From: Siniperca chuatsi
Lineage: Eukaryota; Chordata; Actinopteri; Centrarchiformes; Sinipercidae
Direction: 5' to 3'
Assembly (NCBI RefSeq): GCF_020085105.1
Contig: NC_058045.1
Location: forward strand, 1,846,001-1,910,000
DNA: 64,000 bases
The notes below the pieces were generated by a model. That model had not been told where the DNA came from. It saw only the letters and a list, made by a program, of their open reading frames with translations, and made no database searches. This document shows, in pieces, positions 15,664 through 28,044 of this stretch; position 1 is the stretch's first letter; the number at the start of each line of letters is the position of its first letter. The position numbers and the translations under genes are program-made.

Positions 15664-18620
15664 TAAGGCTCTGTTGGAATGCTACTACTCAAGTAACCCT
15701 AGTCAGAGGAGTTACATGCAAAGGATGTGGGATGAATGGTTACTTCGAAACCCACAATCAAGGCTTACAGCAAAGCAACTAGTAGCTCAATGTTCCAACA
15801 TCCACAAGCGGCAACTGCTATCACAACTTGAGATTGACGAGATACAACACAAATGCTACGGCATGGGGGAGCCAGGACAACAGGTCAGAGGGGAGCAAGG
15901 AGTGGCTCCCCAACCATAGATTGGGTACGAAGCCCCAAGTGAAATCATGCTTAACGAGGCAACGACTGACCTGAAAGATAAGATCATGGCGAGGATGAAT
16001 ACAAGGCAACCCCGACGCCAATTACAACGGCTAAGTGAAGTACCATCAGAAAGTCTCCTAGAAGATGTGAATGCAGCATTGAGAGCGATCCCTACCACAA
16101 CCATCACTGAAACCAATGAGCTGATATACGCCTCAGCAGCAGTGATCCTCGAGATGCTTGGCTACAAGAGCAACCATGGGAGCCATGAGAAACAGTACCC
16201 ACCATGGAAACGAAGGCTGGAGGAAAAAAAATCAAGGAGGCCCGGAGAGAAGTGAGCCAACTGACAGAGGCTGAGAGAGGTGCAATGAGAAAGCAAGTAC
16301 CCAAGAAGTACAACCAGATGCCCATACCTGAAGCACTCGAAACTGCCAAACAAAGGCTCCATGCCTTGGCCAGCCGCCTAAAGAGGTACACGAGAGATAA
16401 TGAAGCCAGAAGAATAAACCGGCTGTTCGCAACTCAACCTGCGAAAGTGTACGCTCAATGGCAGGGTAATAACAGCAGAGCAGACCCACTAAGGCTGGAA
16501 ACTGAACAGTACTGGAAAAGTATATGGGAGAGGGAGGCATCACACAACAGCGATGCACAGTGGCTGGTGGCTCTAAGAGAGGACCACAGCAACCTCCCTG
16601 AACAGAATCCAGTCACCATCACAACGGCAGACATCCAGGAAAGAGTCTCAGGTATGAAGACCTGGACAGCACCGGGCCCTGACAGGATCCACACCTACTG
16701 GCTAAAGAAGCTCACTGCACTCCATGAATGCCTAGCAGCACAAATGAACCAGCTGCTAAGAGATGGGACACACCCTGAATGGCTTACCAAAGGGCGCACA
16801 ATCCTGATCCTGAAGGATCCTGTAAAGGGTACAGTCTCATCCAACTATCGGCCAATAACCTGTCTCTCCACAACATGGAAGCTCGTGTCAGGCATCATTG
16901 CGGCACATGGATCAATACATGAGCAAAACACAGAAGGGCATCGGCAAAGGAACCAGAGGAGCCAAACACCAACTCCTGGTTGACAGAACAGTCACCCAAG
17001 ACTGCAGAACCCGACACACCAACCTGTGCACTGCCTGGATTGATTACAAGAAAGCAGACGACCCAATGCCACACACATGGATCACTGAATGCTTGGAGAT
17101 GTACAACATCAACAGGACTCTAAGAGACTTCATTGCAAACTCGATGAGGTTGTGGAAAACCAACCTTGAGGCCAATGGCAAGCCATTTGCACAAGTATCG
17201 ATCAAATGTGGCATATACCAAGGAGATGCTCTGTCCCCACTGCTGTTCTGCATAGGTCTGAACCCCCTCAGCCAAATAATCAGCAAGACGGGCTATGGAT
17301 ACCGACTCAGGAACGGGGCCACCATCAGTCACCTCCTCTACATGGATGACATCAAGCTATACGCTAAGAGCGAGCGAGACATCGACTCACTGATCCACAC
17401 CACCAGGATCTACAGCTCTGACATTGGGATGTCATTCGGGCTTGAGAAGTGCAGTCGAATGGTGACAAAGAGAGGGAAGGTAGTCCACACAGAAGGGGTC
17501 TCACTCCCAGAAGGAACAATAGCAGACATTGAGGATGGTTACAAGTACCTTGGAATACCACAGGCAAATGGCAACCTCAAAGAGGTAACAAGGAAAACAG
17601 CAACTGCCAAATACCTCCAACGAGTAAGGCAAGTCCTAAGAAGTCAGCTCAATGGCAAGAACAAGGCCCAGGCAATAAACAGCTACGCCCTGCCAGTGAT
17701 CAGATACCCTGCAGGAAGGAAGGCGGCCGTGGACTAGTGAGTGTGAGAGCCACTATCCAGGATGAAACAAGCAAGATCCACAAGTACATCAAAGATAAGG
17801 TCCATCATGGGAGGACAAACCCCTACATGGGATGTACCACCGGAACATAACTGAAGTGGCTGATATCAAGAAATCCTACCAATGGCTAGAGCGGGCCGGA
17901 TTGAAGGACAGCACAGAGGCACTCATCATGGCTGCACAGGAGCAGGCCCTGAGCACCAGAGCAATAGAGGCCCAGATCTACCACACCAGACAAGACCCAA
18001 GGTGTAGGCTGTGCAAATAGGCCCCTGAGACAATCCAGCATATAACTGCAGGGTGTAAGATGCTGGCAGGGAAAGCATACATGGAGTGCCATAACCAAGT
18101 GGCTGGCATAGTGTACAGGAACATCTGCACTGAGTATGGACTGGAAACCCCAAGGTCAAAGTGGGAAACACCTCCAAAGGTGGTAGAGAATGACCGAGCC
18201 AAGATCCTGTGGGACTTCCAGATTCAGACTGACAGAATGGTAATGGCGAACCAACCAGACATCGTGGTGGTGGACAAGCAGCAGAAGAAAGCAGTTGTGG
18301 TTGACGTGGCAATACCAAGTGATGGCAACATCAGGAAAAAGGAACATGAGAAACTAGAGAAATACCAAGGGCTCAGAGAAGAGCTGGAGAAGGCCTGGAA
18401 GGTGAAGGCGACAGTGGTGCCCGTGGTCATTGGAGCAGTGACCCCCAGACTGGAGGAGTGGCTACAGCAGATCCCTGGAAGAACACCAGACATCTCTGTC
18501 CAGAAGAGTGCAGTACTAGGAACAGCAAAGATACTGCGCAGAACCCTCAAGCTCCCAGGCCTCTGGTAGAGGATCCGAGCTCGAAGTATGAGACCACCCG
18601 CGGAGGGTGAAGGACAAAGT
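15664..18620 (+). mobile_element. Rex6/R4-like LINE with REL endonuclease, decayed
   Basis: A single-ORF non-LTR retrotransposon is spread over several frames. From 5' to 3' it has an N-terminal region with SYMQRMWDEWLLRNP (15674-15919); a helical linker; reverse transcriptase with PGPDRIHTYWLK (16675-16710), SSNYRPITCLST, QGDALSPLLF and the YMDD active site (17339-17350); and a C-C-H-C knuckle beginning CRLC (18003). Last comes a restriction-like endonuclease with PDIVVVD followed by AVVVDVA (18255-18310). It ends in a (TA)n tract near 18610. A TAG at 15917, frame changes near 16230 and 16900-16980, further breaks at 17737-17830 and a TAG inside the zinc knuckle (18018-18020) kill it. It lies antisense within the intron of the C11orf24-like gene. 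The assignment to the Rex6/R4 group rests on the C-terminal endonuclease and is from memory. Confidence 0.85.
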
Positions 18621-18639
18621 TTTTATATATATATACCCT

Positions 18640-18970
18640 TGTTGTATTATGGAACACGTGTCAACATATACTCTCCAGCTGAGTGTGTTATCAATATGAA
18701 CTTCCAAATCCTTGTATGAAGTGACCTGAGCATTATGAATAATCACTGGCATGTTGTCACCCCCAGAGTTAGGATTGAACACCATCTCCTATGTCTTACT
18801 CACATTCAACGCAAGGTGGCTGGCATCACAGCAGTGCACAAACCTCTCTCTCTCTCTCTGAATGATTACCTGATGAGCTGCTGTCTTTGTGCAAGTAGGC
18901 CAACGATAGCCGTGTCATCTGAGAATTTGACAGTATACTATACAACACAAACATACACAACCCACCCAAA
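18640..18970 (-). mobile_element. LINE reverse transcriptase C-terminal fragment
   Basis: On the minus strand, pieces in different frames read as a continuous non-LTR reverse transcriptase tail: a DTAIVGLL motif (downstream of the active site), VHCCDASHLALNVSKT, then VFNPNSGGDNMPVIIHNAQV and SYKDLEVHIDNTLSW. The order and spacing fit the thumb region of fish LINEs. It is truncated at both ends, its upstream side abuts the transposon at 18991, and it is frameshifted near 18850. It does not belong to the Rex6-like copy, which is on the other strand. Confidence 0.75.
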
Positions 18971-18990
18971 GCAGCGTCTTCTATCACTAA

Positions 18991-20045
18991 GACCCTGTTT
19001 ACACCTGGCATTAACATGCATCTTGGGTGATCTGATCACAAGTGGACAACTCTAAATACAGGTGTGAATGCACCCAAGACGCATTGATGATGCATCGAGA
19101 TCCGAAATAACAAGATGAAGCAACAACAACAACAAAATGGATTCTTGTGGATGGAGTACACACAAGACACTGTCTTATGTCCTCCAGCTGCTCTGCCTCA
19201 ACGCTCGGTGATTTACATAGTTTACTGATGGACAAATAGCTTTACTTGTTGCTAAAGTAACCCTTAACTGCTGCTAACTGTAGCTGCTGTTAGCTAGTTA
19301 GCTCAGTTAGCCATGCAGCTAGCGGTCCTACTAACACTAGCTGACTCTGCCCGGATTGGGAACTCAGAGCACCGGGGGACTGTTGGTGTTTACACTGCTA
19401 GCACAGGAGCTCTGGACCGCCCAGAAAAGGAGGTTTAATAAAGCTAATAGGACCACTAGCTGCACGGCTAACTGAGCTAACTAGCTGACCGCAGCTGCAG
19501 TTAGCGGTTACTTTTGCATCAAGTAAAGAATAGAGGTACACGGTTTTGTACTGTATTGTCAGAGTGATACCTTTCTGTGGTCATGAACGGTATAGAGGTC
19601 AATCAGGAAAATCCATAAATCACCGACAGTTGAGGCAGAGCAGCCAGAGGACATCAGAGGGAAAACCAGAAATATTTTCTCCATAAAATATGATCCAGTT
19701 TCACAGAAATCAGTGAATTAAGTTATAAAGTTGTGTTTTTCTACAGTAATCAGTGAGGCCCCCAGAAACACTCCGCTCTGGTAGTGTCTATTGTTTTTCC
19801 AACCTAATTCTTGTCTCATTTGTGGTCTAATAAACAGTAAATTCATCTAATTCAGGTTAACACATTTGGTCTTTGCAAATGGAAATGATGTACGTGTTTA
19901 TTTGCATATAGAGCAGGGAAGTGACATCCGATCACAAGTGGTCACTCGAGACACATTCTAATGCCAGGTGTGAAGTAACGTACTTGGAGCTGTCCACTTG
20001 TGATTGGATCACCCGACACATGTTGTGCCAGGTGTAAACAGGGCC
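18991..20045. mobile_element. TIR transposon with 'CCCTGTTTACACCTGG' ends
   Basis: The ends are GACCCTGTTTACACCTGGCA (left) and GGCCCTGTTTACACCTGGCA (right, complement). Inverted similarity continues for roughly 60 bp (GGGTGATC...ATCACAAGTGGACA). TAA flanks both ends (18988-18990, 20046-20048), and CTAAG is also shared, so the target duplication is 3 or 5 bp. A 3-bp TAA would suit a PIF/Harbinger-type MITE. The interior holds an imperfect palindrome around GCTAACTGAGCTAACTAGCT (19285-19310 and 19465-19490). Confidence 0.7.
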
Positions 20046-20144
20046 TAAGACAGTTTAAAGTAAGCTATGTTCCCAAATAAGGTCGGGGTAGAGGAGAAAA
20101 GAGTTTACTGATCTGCTGCATGTAAACACATATTTACAGTAACC

Positions 20145-20240
20145 TGGGGTCTGTTCCAGAAAGCGGGTTTAGTGATAACTCGGAGCTTGTTAACCCCAAG
20201 TTGAGGGAAACTCAAACTCCAAAACTCCAGAAACAGATTA
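20145..20240. repeat. Terminus of a DNA element ('GTCTGTTCCAGAAAGCGG')
   Basis: GGGGTCTGTTCCAGAAAGCGGGTTTAGTGATAACTC is a motif I associate with terminal repeats of teleost MITEs. The matching opposite end was not located, so only this end is annotated. Confidence 0.4.
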
Positions 20241-21185
20241 CTTTAACTGTGGGTCAGTTACTGTGGTACCGTACACTGTGAGCATAACCTGCTCACTGGC
20301 AGCTTTTCTTCTGTCTGTCCGTTCATTTCCTCATTCATACAGTCAATATCAAAGTGCATATCAGAACGCATTAATTAGCAGAAGTTTACGTCGGAAGAAC
20401 AACATCAAAATCCTGGTCGGATATTGGTTTGTTACCCAAGGACCATCTTTAACATTATCGCTTTTATGATCAATCAGTGATCAAGGTAAGGAAAGAGACA
20501 GCGATATCTGTCCTTACATTCGATTATTACACACAGTGGATTCATCCTCAACGCAGAGTAAAATCTATGTATTGTCTATATTGTCAGGTTGTGAATCAGT
20601 TCCCCTGCACTGAATCGTTTACCGCACTTTACTGTATTAATCACCATTTAAACAAAAATCTGTATGAAGCTTTAGACACATAAGACACTGAAAAATGAAT
20701 AACAATTTCTCATGGTGTGATTGGTCGCACTGATGGAACATTACAGTTATCATATCATATTGAAGAGTATGTGAATATTCCTGAGTACGGGTGATTGTGG
20801 TGCAGCTGAAGATTTTAAAACTGAACTAAATATTAGTTTAAAAGTGAGTTTTGAATATAAGCAGCATTTCAGTTATGCTTAAAATTTACTACACGTTGAA
20901 ATATAGTCATTAAATGCTGTTGAGCAAAATTGTTTAATATAAAACAGACATCTAAAAATGTACACTCAGTTTTAACCTGTAGATTACATCTTTTCAACTG
21001 CAAATCACCAAAATCATTATTACTGGGTCGGACTTTGAGGTTACAATCATAGGTCTATAAGTCTTATCTGTTTGATCCATATTTTCATCTTCAGTTGCTG
21101 CCACCTGCATTTTGTCCCCATCAGGTTACAGATGAATAAATATATTTAAAAATTGTCATAAAGTAGAATTCCAGCACTTTATCAT
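20241..21185. other. Intron sequence, no feature recognised
   Basis: AT-rich, with two chance open frames of 68 codons (20263-20469, 20477-20683). Nothing conserved recognised. Confidence 0.4.
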
Positions 21186-21440
21186 CCATTAAGTCAAGTC
21201 AATTATATTTATATAGCCCAATATCACAAATCACAATTTGCCTCAAGGGGCTTTACAATCTGTACAGCATAAACATCCTCTGTCCTTAGACCCTCGATTG
21301 GGATAAGGAGAAACTCTCCCCAAAAACCCTTTTAACAGGGAAAAATGAAAGAAACCTCAGGAAGAGCAACAGAGGAAGGATTCCTCTCCCAGGACGGACA
21401 GACATGCAATAGATGTCGCGTGTACAATCCATTAAGGATA
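21186..21440. repeat. Dispersed teleost repeat ('TTTATATAGCCCAATATCACA')
   Basis: The block ATTTATATAGCCCAATATCACAAATCAC, then GCCTCAAGGGGCTTTACAAT, CCTCTGTCCTTAGACCCTCG, and GAGGAAGGATTCCTCTCCCAGGACGG is a very common noncoding repeat in percomorph genomes. There is no coding capacity. Its class is unknown to me. Confidence 0.75.
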
Positions 21441-22806
21441 TTCAAGTCTGGTAAAAGATGAATGAGTGGGTTTTCCAATCCAGCTACGAGCGTGTTTATG
21501 TGAAAGAGGCAGAGTTGTTAGCAACATCATCAGAACCATGAGTGGAGTACTTCATATGAAATGAGATTAAACGGTAATATTTGCAGGAAAATACGGTTAC
21601 AGCAGCAGCAAAAAGTGATATTCAACAAGATGAAATGTACAATATAATCACATAACTAGAACAGAATAAGAAGCTGTAGAGACACCACAAGGATATAAAT
21701 AAGTGCAGGAATTAATATATATTTCTTTAGTATAGAGCGAGTAGTTTTAGTTATGCACATAAAAAAAAAGTTCAAAGTAATGTAAGACTGTTTCAGCTGC
21801 CAAACCGGAGAGGAGAGTAGTTAATGCCTGATAAGGTCCATCTGAATGTTTGAATTTATAATCAGGAGAGCTAATTAACAGTGCCAAGCAACACAGACAG
21901 CATCCATTTTCACCATGACTAATTTGAAAGATGCTATTATTATTATTATTAATTATTATTTTTATTATTATTATTAATATTTCTATTATTTTGTCCACCC
22001 CATTTATGTCAATAAGGGTAGGCTAAATAACAGAAACACCTCACTGTCTAAAGCAATGCAGTTCAACAGCACCACAAACTACATCCTCCAAAATGCTCGT
22101 TCAGTTGAACACCTCTAAAACAGTTTCAACATTTATTGCAGGACTGTTGCATTAGAGTGCATTAGTTTTAGCTATGTGAACATAGCTGCAAACTCAAGTG
22201 GGTTTGCAAATGTGATAAAACTGTAACATGTATCAAGACGCCACTGGTGTGTAGGACTTTACATAGATGGGTGTTTTGACCCACATCGTACGCAGTGGGC
22301 TGCACTCCCTTGAGAAGCAAACCGCTCGTGTCCCATAGAAAACAAATATGGTTATGAACTAGGCTTCGCCAGGCGCCGCTTTTAATTGTTGCTGGGGCAA
22401 ACAAAGTTAGCTCGATTTGGACAAACCAACATTCTGTAGCATAGTTTAACAGCAACATTTGAAGTAACAGCAACCGAAAACAGTTTGCATCACATGATAC
22501 ACCCATTTAGTGTTGCAGTGGTGATATCAACTGGTGAAATCCAATGTTATATAAACTATAAATCAAAACCTACACCATAGGTATCTATGGTGGGACTCCT
22601 AACCCTTTGCATAAAGTATAAATGCAGCTTAAATACTAAAATATTTCTACATTTTTAAAACAGCTTTTGATTTTGAATGAAAAACAGCTGCGTCTTTGCA
22701 TAGCAGGAGTATTTACATGTATATATTTGTAAAGGCATTTCTGACTTTTTTCAGCTGTATCATGTAGCCACAGCTGCTGTACGAATGAATCCTGGCTCAT
22801 ACTCAC
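21441..22806. other. Intron sequence with (ATT)n tract
   Basis: It contains an ATT/TTA microsatellite at about 21936-21990. The part at 22140-22600 looks like middle-repetitive DNA but no termini were found. No exon seen. Confidence 0.4.
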
Positions 22807-22981
22807 ACGCAGTGGAGCAGTTCGCTTGTGTTGTGTTGAGCTGGGTTAGGGGATCGACTAGAACTGGGTCCATTTTAGGTCCTGTGGAGGAGGAGTCAGT
22901 GAGGAGCAGCAGCAGGCAGAGGAGGTGAAGACACGCCGACGGACTCAGCTGGAGCGTTGAGGGATACAGGGACATGATGGG
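22807..22981 (-). CDS. C11orf24-like gene, signal-peptide exon
   Basis: On the minus strand a pyrimidine-rich acceptor (TCATTCCCTCCCAG) is followed after six bases by an ATG at 22975-22973. The exon ends at 22807 before a consensus donor GTGAGTATG. It encodes 56 codons plus one base. The product begins MSLYPSTLQLSPSACLHLLC, with an uninterrupted Leu-rich stretch typical of a signal peptide. A short mature segment with potential N-glycosylation sites (NTT, NCS) follows. Phase 1 at the donor fits the acceptor phase of the exon at 15099, giving a predicted protein of about 416 residues, close to the human length as I recall it. The first in-frame ATG (23008) lies upstream of the acceptor, so I prefer 22975. 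Whether further exons lie in the 7.7-kb intron is unknown. Confidence 0.65.
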
Positions 22982-23618
22982 CTGGGAGGGAATGACAGAC
23001 ACACACACTCACATACACTTCCTTAAAGCAACACATTCACGTAGGCCTTGAGTGAATTTACACACACTCAATAGGTACAGTCAGGTGCACACACTATCAA
23101 CTTGCACACACAAGGAGTTGAGGCTCAGTTGACATGGGAGGATGGAAACCAGGAGGAAGTGAAGGCAGCATCCACTTTCTGGACCTACACAAGACATCAA
23201 CACCAACACAAGCACGTGTCAACAGCAGACATTTGAGATATGGAAGAGATACCATTATGTTTGAGACTTCCTACCTGCAGGACAGCTATAGTTTTTAGTA
23301 CATTTTAGTGTGTATAAAAATGGACTTGCAAAGACAAAAAGCTATTGCAATTGCTGTTTGGTCAATAAAAAAAGACATATTTAGAGATATTTCCTGTTGT
23401 GTTTACATGCGTGTTTGTTTACATAAGAATGTCACCAATATTTTAACACGATGCCAGAATAAACAGCAGGGTTTTCTCTACCATTATAAGACTTGGGGCA
23501 CAGCGCTTAAACGTTGTTTCCCAGCGCCTGAGCTGAATGAACAGAAAAAAAAACTATGCTGACGCATTTTGCTGTCATTTCTGGTCTCGCTGCTTCTGTC
23601 CTCTCGTCGTCTGCTGTC
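22982..23618. other. Intron sequence, no feature recognised
   Basis: Sequence upstream of the signal-peptide exon; CA-rich around 23000-23110. The 84-codon frame at 23308-23562 shows no family features. Confidence 0.35.
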
Positions 23619-24095
23619 TGTGTGCCAACTTGGCGACTTTTTCATTAGAATTAGTGACTTTTCAGACCCTCTTAGCGACTTTATTTCTAAAAAGCTAGCG
23701 ACAAATTTAGCGACCTATTCAGGCGAAAAATACATTCATATATTACTGTGCGGCAGGCAGGTTTGAGCATCTCTCTCTCTCTCTGGATCAGAGTGTTCCA
23801 ATAGCTTAGAAATATGTAAATAGTTTGTTTGATCTTCTGCCTCCCTTTGTAGCTTTTTTAAAACCGTTTTTACTTCAAAATATACAATGTCCCTGTAATG
23901 AGTTTGTGTTATTTGGCTAAAGATTTCGCTCTCTCTCCCTTGCTGCAACTGACACAACCCCTAGGCTTTATGCAAATCAGTGTGATGAGATGCCATGCAA
24001 ATGCCCTTAAAATGACAATAATATAAATATATTGCAATTATTACTGGGACAATATATCGTACAACAAAAGTAGTTATTGGGACCGGCCTAGCTAC
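23619..24095 (+). repeat. hAT-related element, chimeric copy
   Basis: The left end GTGCCAACTTGGCGACTTTTT matches the terminus of the hAT element at 45684 (GTTGCCAACTTGGCGACTTTG). The interior shares TTTGGCTAAAGATTTC and GGCTTTATGCAAAT. The right part (ATGCCCTTAAAATGACAATAATA... CCCAATAACTACTTT on the complement) instead matches the element at 28045. The copy thus joins two end types. No coding capacity. Confidence 0.6.
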
Positions 24096-24950
24096 AGGGG
24101 CTAACATTAACGTGAAGTTGTCACTTTTATTTTACAACTTACGTTACCATTTTGCCAACGATTACAACATAGGTAAAGTTAAACGAGTAGTCCCGTAGCC
24201 CTAACGTCAGTATCGTTATACAAGTGGAATTAGGAATAACAAGTATGCTAGCTAACGTAAGTAAGGCAAAATGACAATAATTGAACATTTGTCCAAATAA
24301 GTTTATTAGTGTGAAAAAATATATTTGTCCTTAAAGGTATCACTACAATTGTCTTATAGCCAGAGTCAGAAATTGGCGTTCGACCTCGATATAGCCTCAT
24401 TTGAATGCTGAAAGTCATTTAGACTCCTATATTATTATTGTGGTTCTCTGTTTTATAGTTTATACATGGCTTTTAAATATATAGGTAAATGCCATCCTGT
24501 CTCATTTAGCCTACAGACAGACAAGTCTGTTGTCATAATGAATCTAGTCAACTTCCTCGTGTAGATTGGACTGACGAGTGCCCCACTTTCACACCTAGTC
24601 TTTCGCCCAAATATTGGTGGAGTTGGACAGTTACTCGTATTTATATCCTGAATAGGGAATGTGCAAGGGACCAGGTGATGCGAATCACCAGTTCAAGTTG
24701 ATGGGTGCAAGGACATGAATGAGACTTGCTTTGAAATACTGGAGATTAACGGCTTAAAATTATGGAGAAAGTACCGCAGAAACTAGAGTGTTTGCAGGTT
24801 AGCTAACTAGCTAGCTCCTCCATGCCATCCAGACAGACGCTATGGTGGTCACCAGGGGACAAACTTTGCGAACACAAATAGCAAAAACCTAAAAGACTGA
24901 AACCGTATAAAAGAGGCACTCGAATTCAACTCATGTCGATTTCGCCAAAG
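24096..24950. other. Intron sequence, no feature recognised
   Basis: AT-rich, with TAGCTAACGTAAG and AGCTAACTAGCTAGC low-complexity bits. No exon seen. Confidence 0.35.
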
Positions 24951-24951
24951 A

Positions 24952-25061
24952 TTAAATTCTGTTTGGGATGGTCTTAAATATTTATTTAGTGAATGCTGTT
25001 TTAGACCATACTTACAGCATTCAATAAATAAATATTTAAGACCATCCCAAACAGAATTTAA
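24952..25061. repeat. Near-perfect 48-bp inverted repeat (hairpin)
   Basis: The left arm 24952-24999 (TTAAATTCTGTTTGGGATGG ... GAATGCTGT) is the reverse complement of the right arm 25014-25061 with a single mismatch (AGTGA against ATTGA). A 14-nt loop separates them. The RNA of either strand would form a long stable stem. There is no coding frame. It could be a recent fold-back duplication, the core of a MITE or a small-RNA precursor. It lies in the presumed first intron of the C11orf24-like gene. Confidence 0.9.
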
Positions 25062-27378
25062 AACTATTTAATACTTTTTAAGGACCCGCAGCCACCCTAA
25101 TTTCATTCCCCGTGACTCTGACCTTGCAAAAACTCAACCGGATCTGCACAAATCACACAAATGATCTGTTTCGGATTCAAAACAGCGATTTTCGCGAAAA
25201 GGTGATAAGTTTGCACCCTTGAAAAAGGATAAGTCTGGTGTTTTTTTTTTTAATTATCAAAAAAACAGATGCCCATTGATTCCAATTGTATGAATACATA
25301 TTTTAAAAAGCCTCATAAATATAGTTTCATATTTAAAAAAGGTTCAGTAATTTCCAGATTACTCCACATGTGGTGCTGTAGTGAGTGTTTGGGGCAGCAG
25401 GACGGTGTGTGTGGGGCTGAGTCAGAATAAACTACAGTGTGTGTGTTCATGGTGATGAAGGAACATGTCACCCAGTGCAGCAGTGTGGCTCACTGATGTG
25501 TTTTAATAGTTTTCAGGAAACAGTGGAGCTCTATGGTACAAAAGAATAAGATATATCAGTCACATGTGTATCTGTAAATTTGTAAATACTTTAGGCGTTG
25601 CAAACTTGTAGAATTTTTTCTCTCCCACAAACAACACAACAGTTACACCTTCTCAAGTTCTTCATTGCAGGTGAACAAATCCTATGCTACGAATCACTCA
25701 CATTTTTGCTACAGTTACTGCAGTGAAAATGGTGCAAAACACATTCACACACCCGTATCAAAAATGTGAAGTCATGGACAAAATTTGCACATCCGCAAAT
25801 CCGTATGTGAATTCAAGCAATGAGAGTTGCACACCTGTAGAACATTTTCTCGAAAATACTTTAAATTTTGGTTATTTTTCTAGCATAATTGAATCCAACC
25901 AACTGCTTGAATCCGCTGCTATGAGTCTCAAATGCAGTTTTTTCACAAATGACAAGTTCTGTGCGCTCTCACTTTTGCACCACATCTCTCACTGAAATGT
26001 AGAGCAAAACTGATTTGTGAACCTGCAGAGCCAGGGGCGCGCACTGTTAAGAGATCAGAACCCTTTAGGCCAATCAAAGGAGCTCGTTTGGACGCCTGTC
26101 CATCTATTCTCTTTCCAACCCAGTTCAGATGAAACCACGCACACTTCCGTATAGCTTGGACAATGGCAACATGAGGCACGGAAATTGATGAATTTACTGG
26201 AAAACGGACTATGAGTTAACAGAGTCAAGCATTGTCTGTCATAGAAACAACTAACGTCCAGATCAATTTGTAGAAATTTGTTTTCATATTGACATTAAAT
26301 GGGTTTTTTTTCCCCATTTATCAGTGTCAAAGATGCCCAATTACAATAGGTTAAAAATGAAAATGTTTGGGGGTAGATACTTTATAAGCAATATTTTAAA
26401 AAAAAAAACAGCAAAACAATAGTTGCCTTTGTATTTTTTATATTTTCCAATATATTTTATAGAGTTTGTCAAGGCAGGCAAGCCCTACAAGTTAAAAAAA
26501 AGTCCCCCCCACCCTGAAAAAATCAGAAACAATATCAATGTTCCTTTAGGTAAAAACTAATTGTACTGGAAGCTACAAGGCTTTTGTAAAAATCCTCTAT
26601 TATCCAGTCTAAAGCTGAAATCAGTGCAAACAAACTGCATTCAGCCTTTTAATAGAAAATGTAAACACAGCTTCAAGCAGAGAGCAGTTTGGTTCAAAGC
26701 TAATTTACAGGGGACAGAAAGTCCACCACAAGCCAAATGTGAGGAATGACTACCATCTAGTGTCAGAACAACGCAAGTCTCAGTTAGTGCAGTAGAGGCA
26801 GTCTTAATGCTCATTTTATGAAAAAAGCCTGGAATCTTTTCCACAAGTGTATGATTTTGCATGAATAGGAAGAAATTGGCTATGAATGTTATTTTACTCC
26901 AGGCTCAAGTGGAAGCATGGAGCTTCTTATACTGAAATGTAAACTGGAAATGAAAATGAAAATGCAGTTCAACAATAATGCTTTCACGTCTCACTTACAG
27001 ATTCTGTAGGTGGAACAAAATTAAGCATTAAGTGATGCATGACGTAAGTTAAATCTTATTTCTACTATTTGTTTTTCAATACAGACTTACATTTTTATTT
27101 GTACATTTTGTATCATTAAATGTACATTAATATTAATCTTAATGTAAAAGCCTTCTGAGGTCACACCTTGATGAATTTCTTTTTAAGTGATATTCAAATG
27201 TTCAAAAAATCCAATTTGTTGAACTATGAATCCAAGCTGCTACTGCTTGCACTGCAATTAAAGATGGACAAAAAAAGGTGCCTTTCTGAATATCCAGAAA
27301 TAACTAATACAAAACATAATAAAATCATCATTTTAGGGAGAGCCAACTAAAAATGATTAACAAAAAAAGCTAACACAC
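25062..27378. other. Intergenic or intronic, weak repeats only
   Basis: It includes a region (25560-26170) with repeated CACA/TGTGAATTC-like words and a 103-codon plus-strand frame (25684-25995) without recognisable domains. An A-rich tract lies at 26398-26408. No exon or RNA gene recognised. Confidence 0.35.
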
Positions 27379-27379
27379 A

Positions 27380-27712
27380 CTGCGCCCGCTCGGTGCAGGA
27401 AACTTGTATATATTGTCCACGCAATTAGCAGTACAAGTAGGAGCGAGAAGCCCTTTTTGCTTGAATGCCTTGTTTTCAGAGATAGAAGTCTAGCGCTTTG
27501 TCTTTTCTTTACATTTTGTTTTGGTTAGGGAGGTTTTAGGATTTGCCAAGAGTCGTTTTGTTTGTTGTTTTGGGGACTGCTCAACTCTGTGAGTGAATAA
27601 AAAAATGTGTAAATTCTCTTTGTTCTCTGGCCTTGCTTGGGAGTGGGAAGAGTGGGGAGCCGCACTATGCGTTGTGTCCAAGTTCCCCTAGTCCTGGGAC
27701 GTAACATCAGCC
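27380..27712 (+). repeat. Possible solo LTR (5' end uncertain)
   Basis: The block has a GTGAATAAAAAAATG polyadenylation-like signal (27594), GC-richer downstream sequence and an end GTCCTGGGACGTAACA, as seen at the 3' end of retrotransposon LTRs. I could not find the matching TG start and target duplication, so this is tentative. Confidence 0.3.
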
Positions 27713-28044
27713 TTCAAATGTAGTGACCAGGTATATTACAAAAACTCTTTTGAGTCTCTGCACTGATCTTACTACTGCTAGCAAAGTTTACAGCCTGTAG
27801 ACTAATCTGCCTGTCGTGTGCAGCTTTAAAACTATTTTCTGTTATTATGCCTTATTATTTCTCCACTGACATCAAGTTGAGCGGGTCTTTGCCCCATTAA
27901 AACTGCTGCTATAATATTTGTACACATCTGTGTGCAAATCACCAGGTGAAAAATGTGGGCTGAAACTGGCTGAATAGACCTTTTTCACAGCAGACATTTT
28001 TTCTTTGTCAAACACAGGCATTGCTGGATGAATGAATGAATGGA

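Noticed and set aside
25684..25995. 103-codon plus-strand frame
   Set aside because: It lies in repeated CACA/TGTGAA-type sequence without recognisable protein features.
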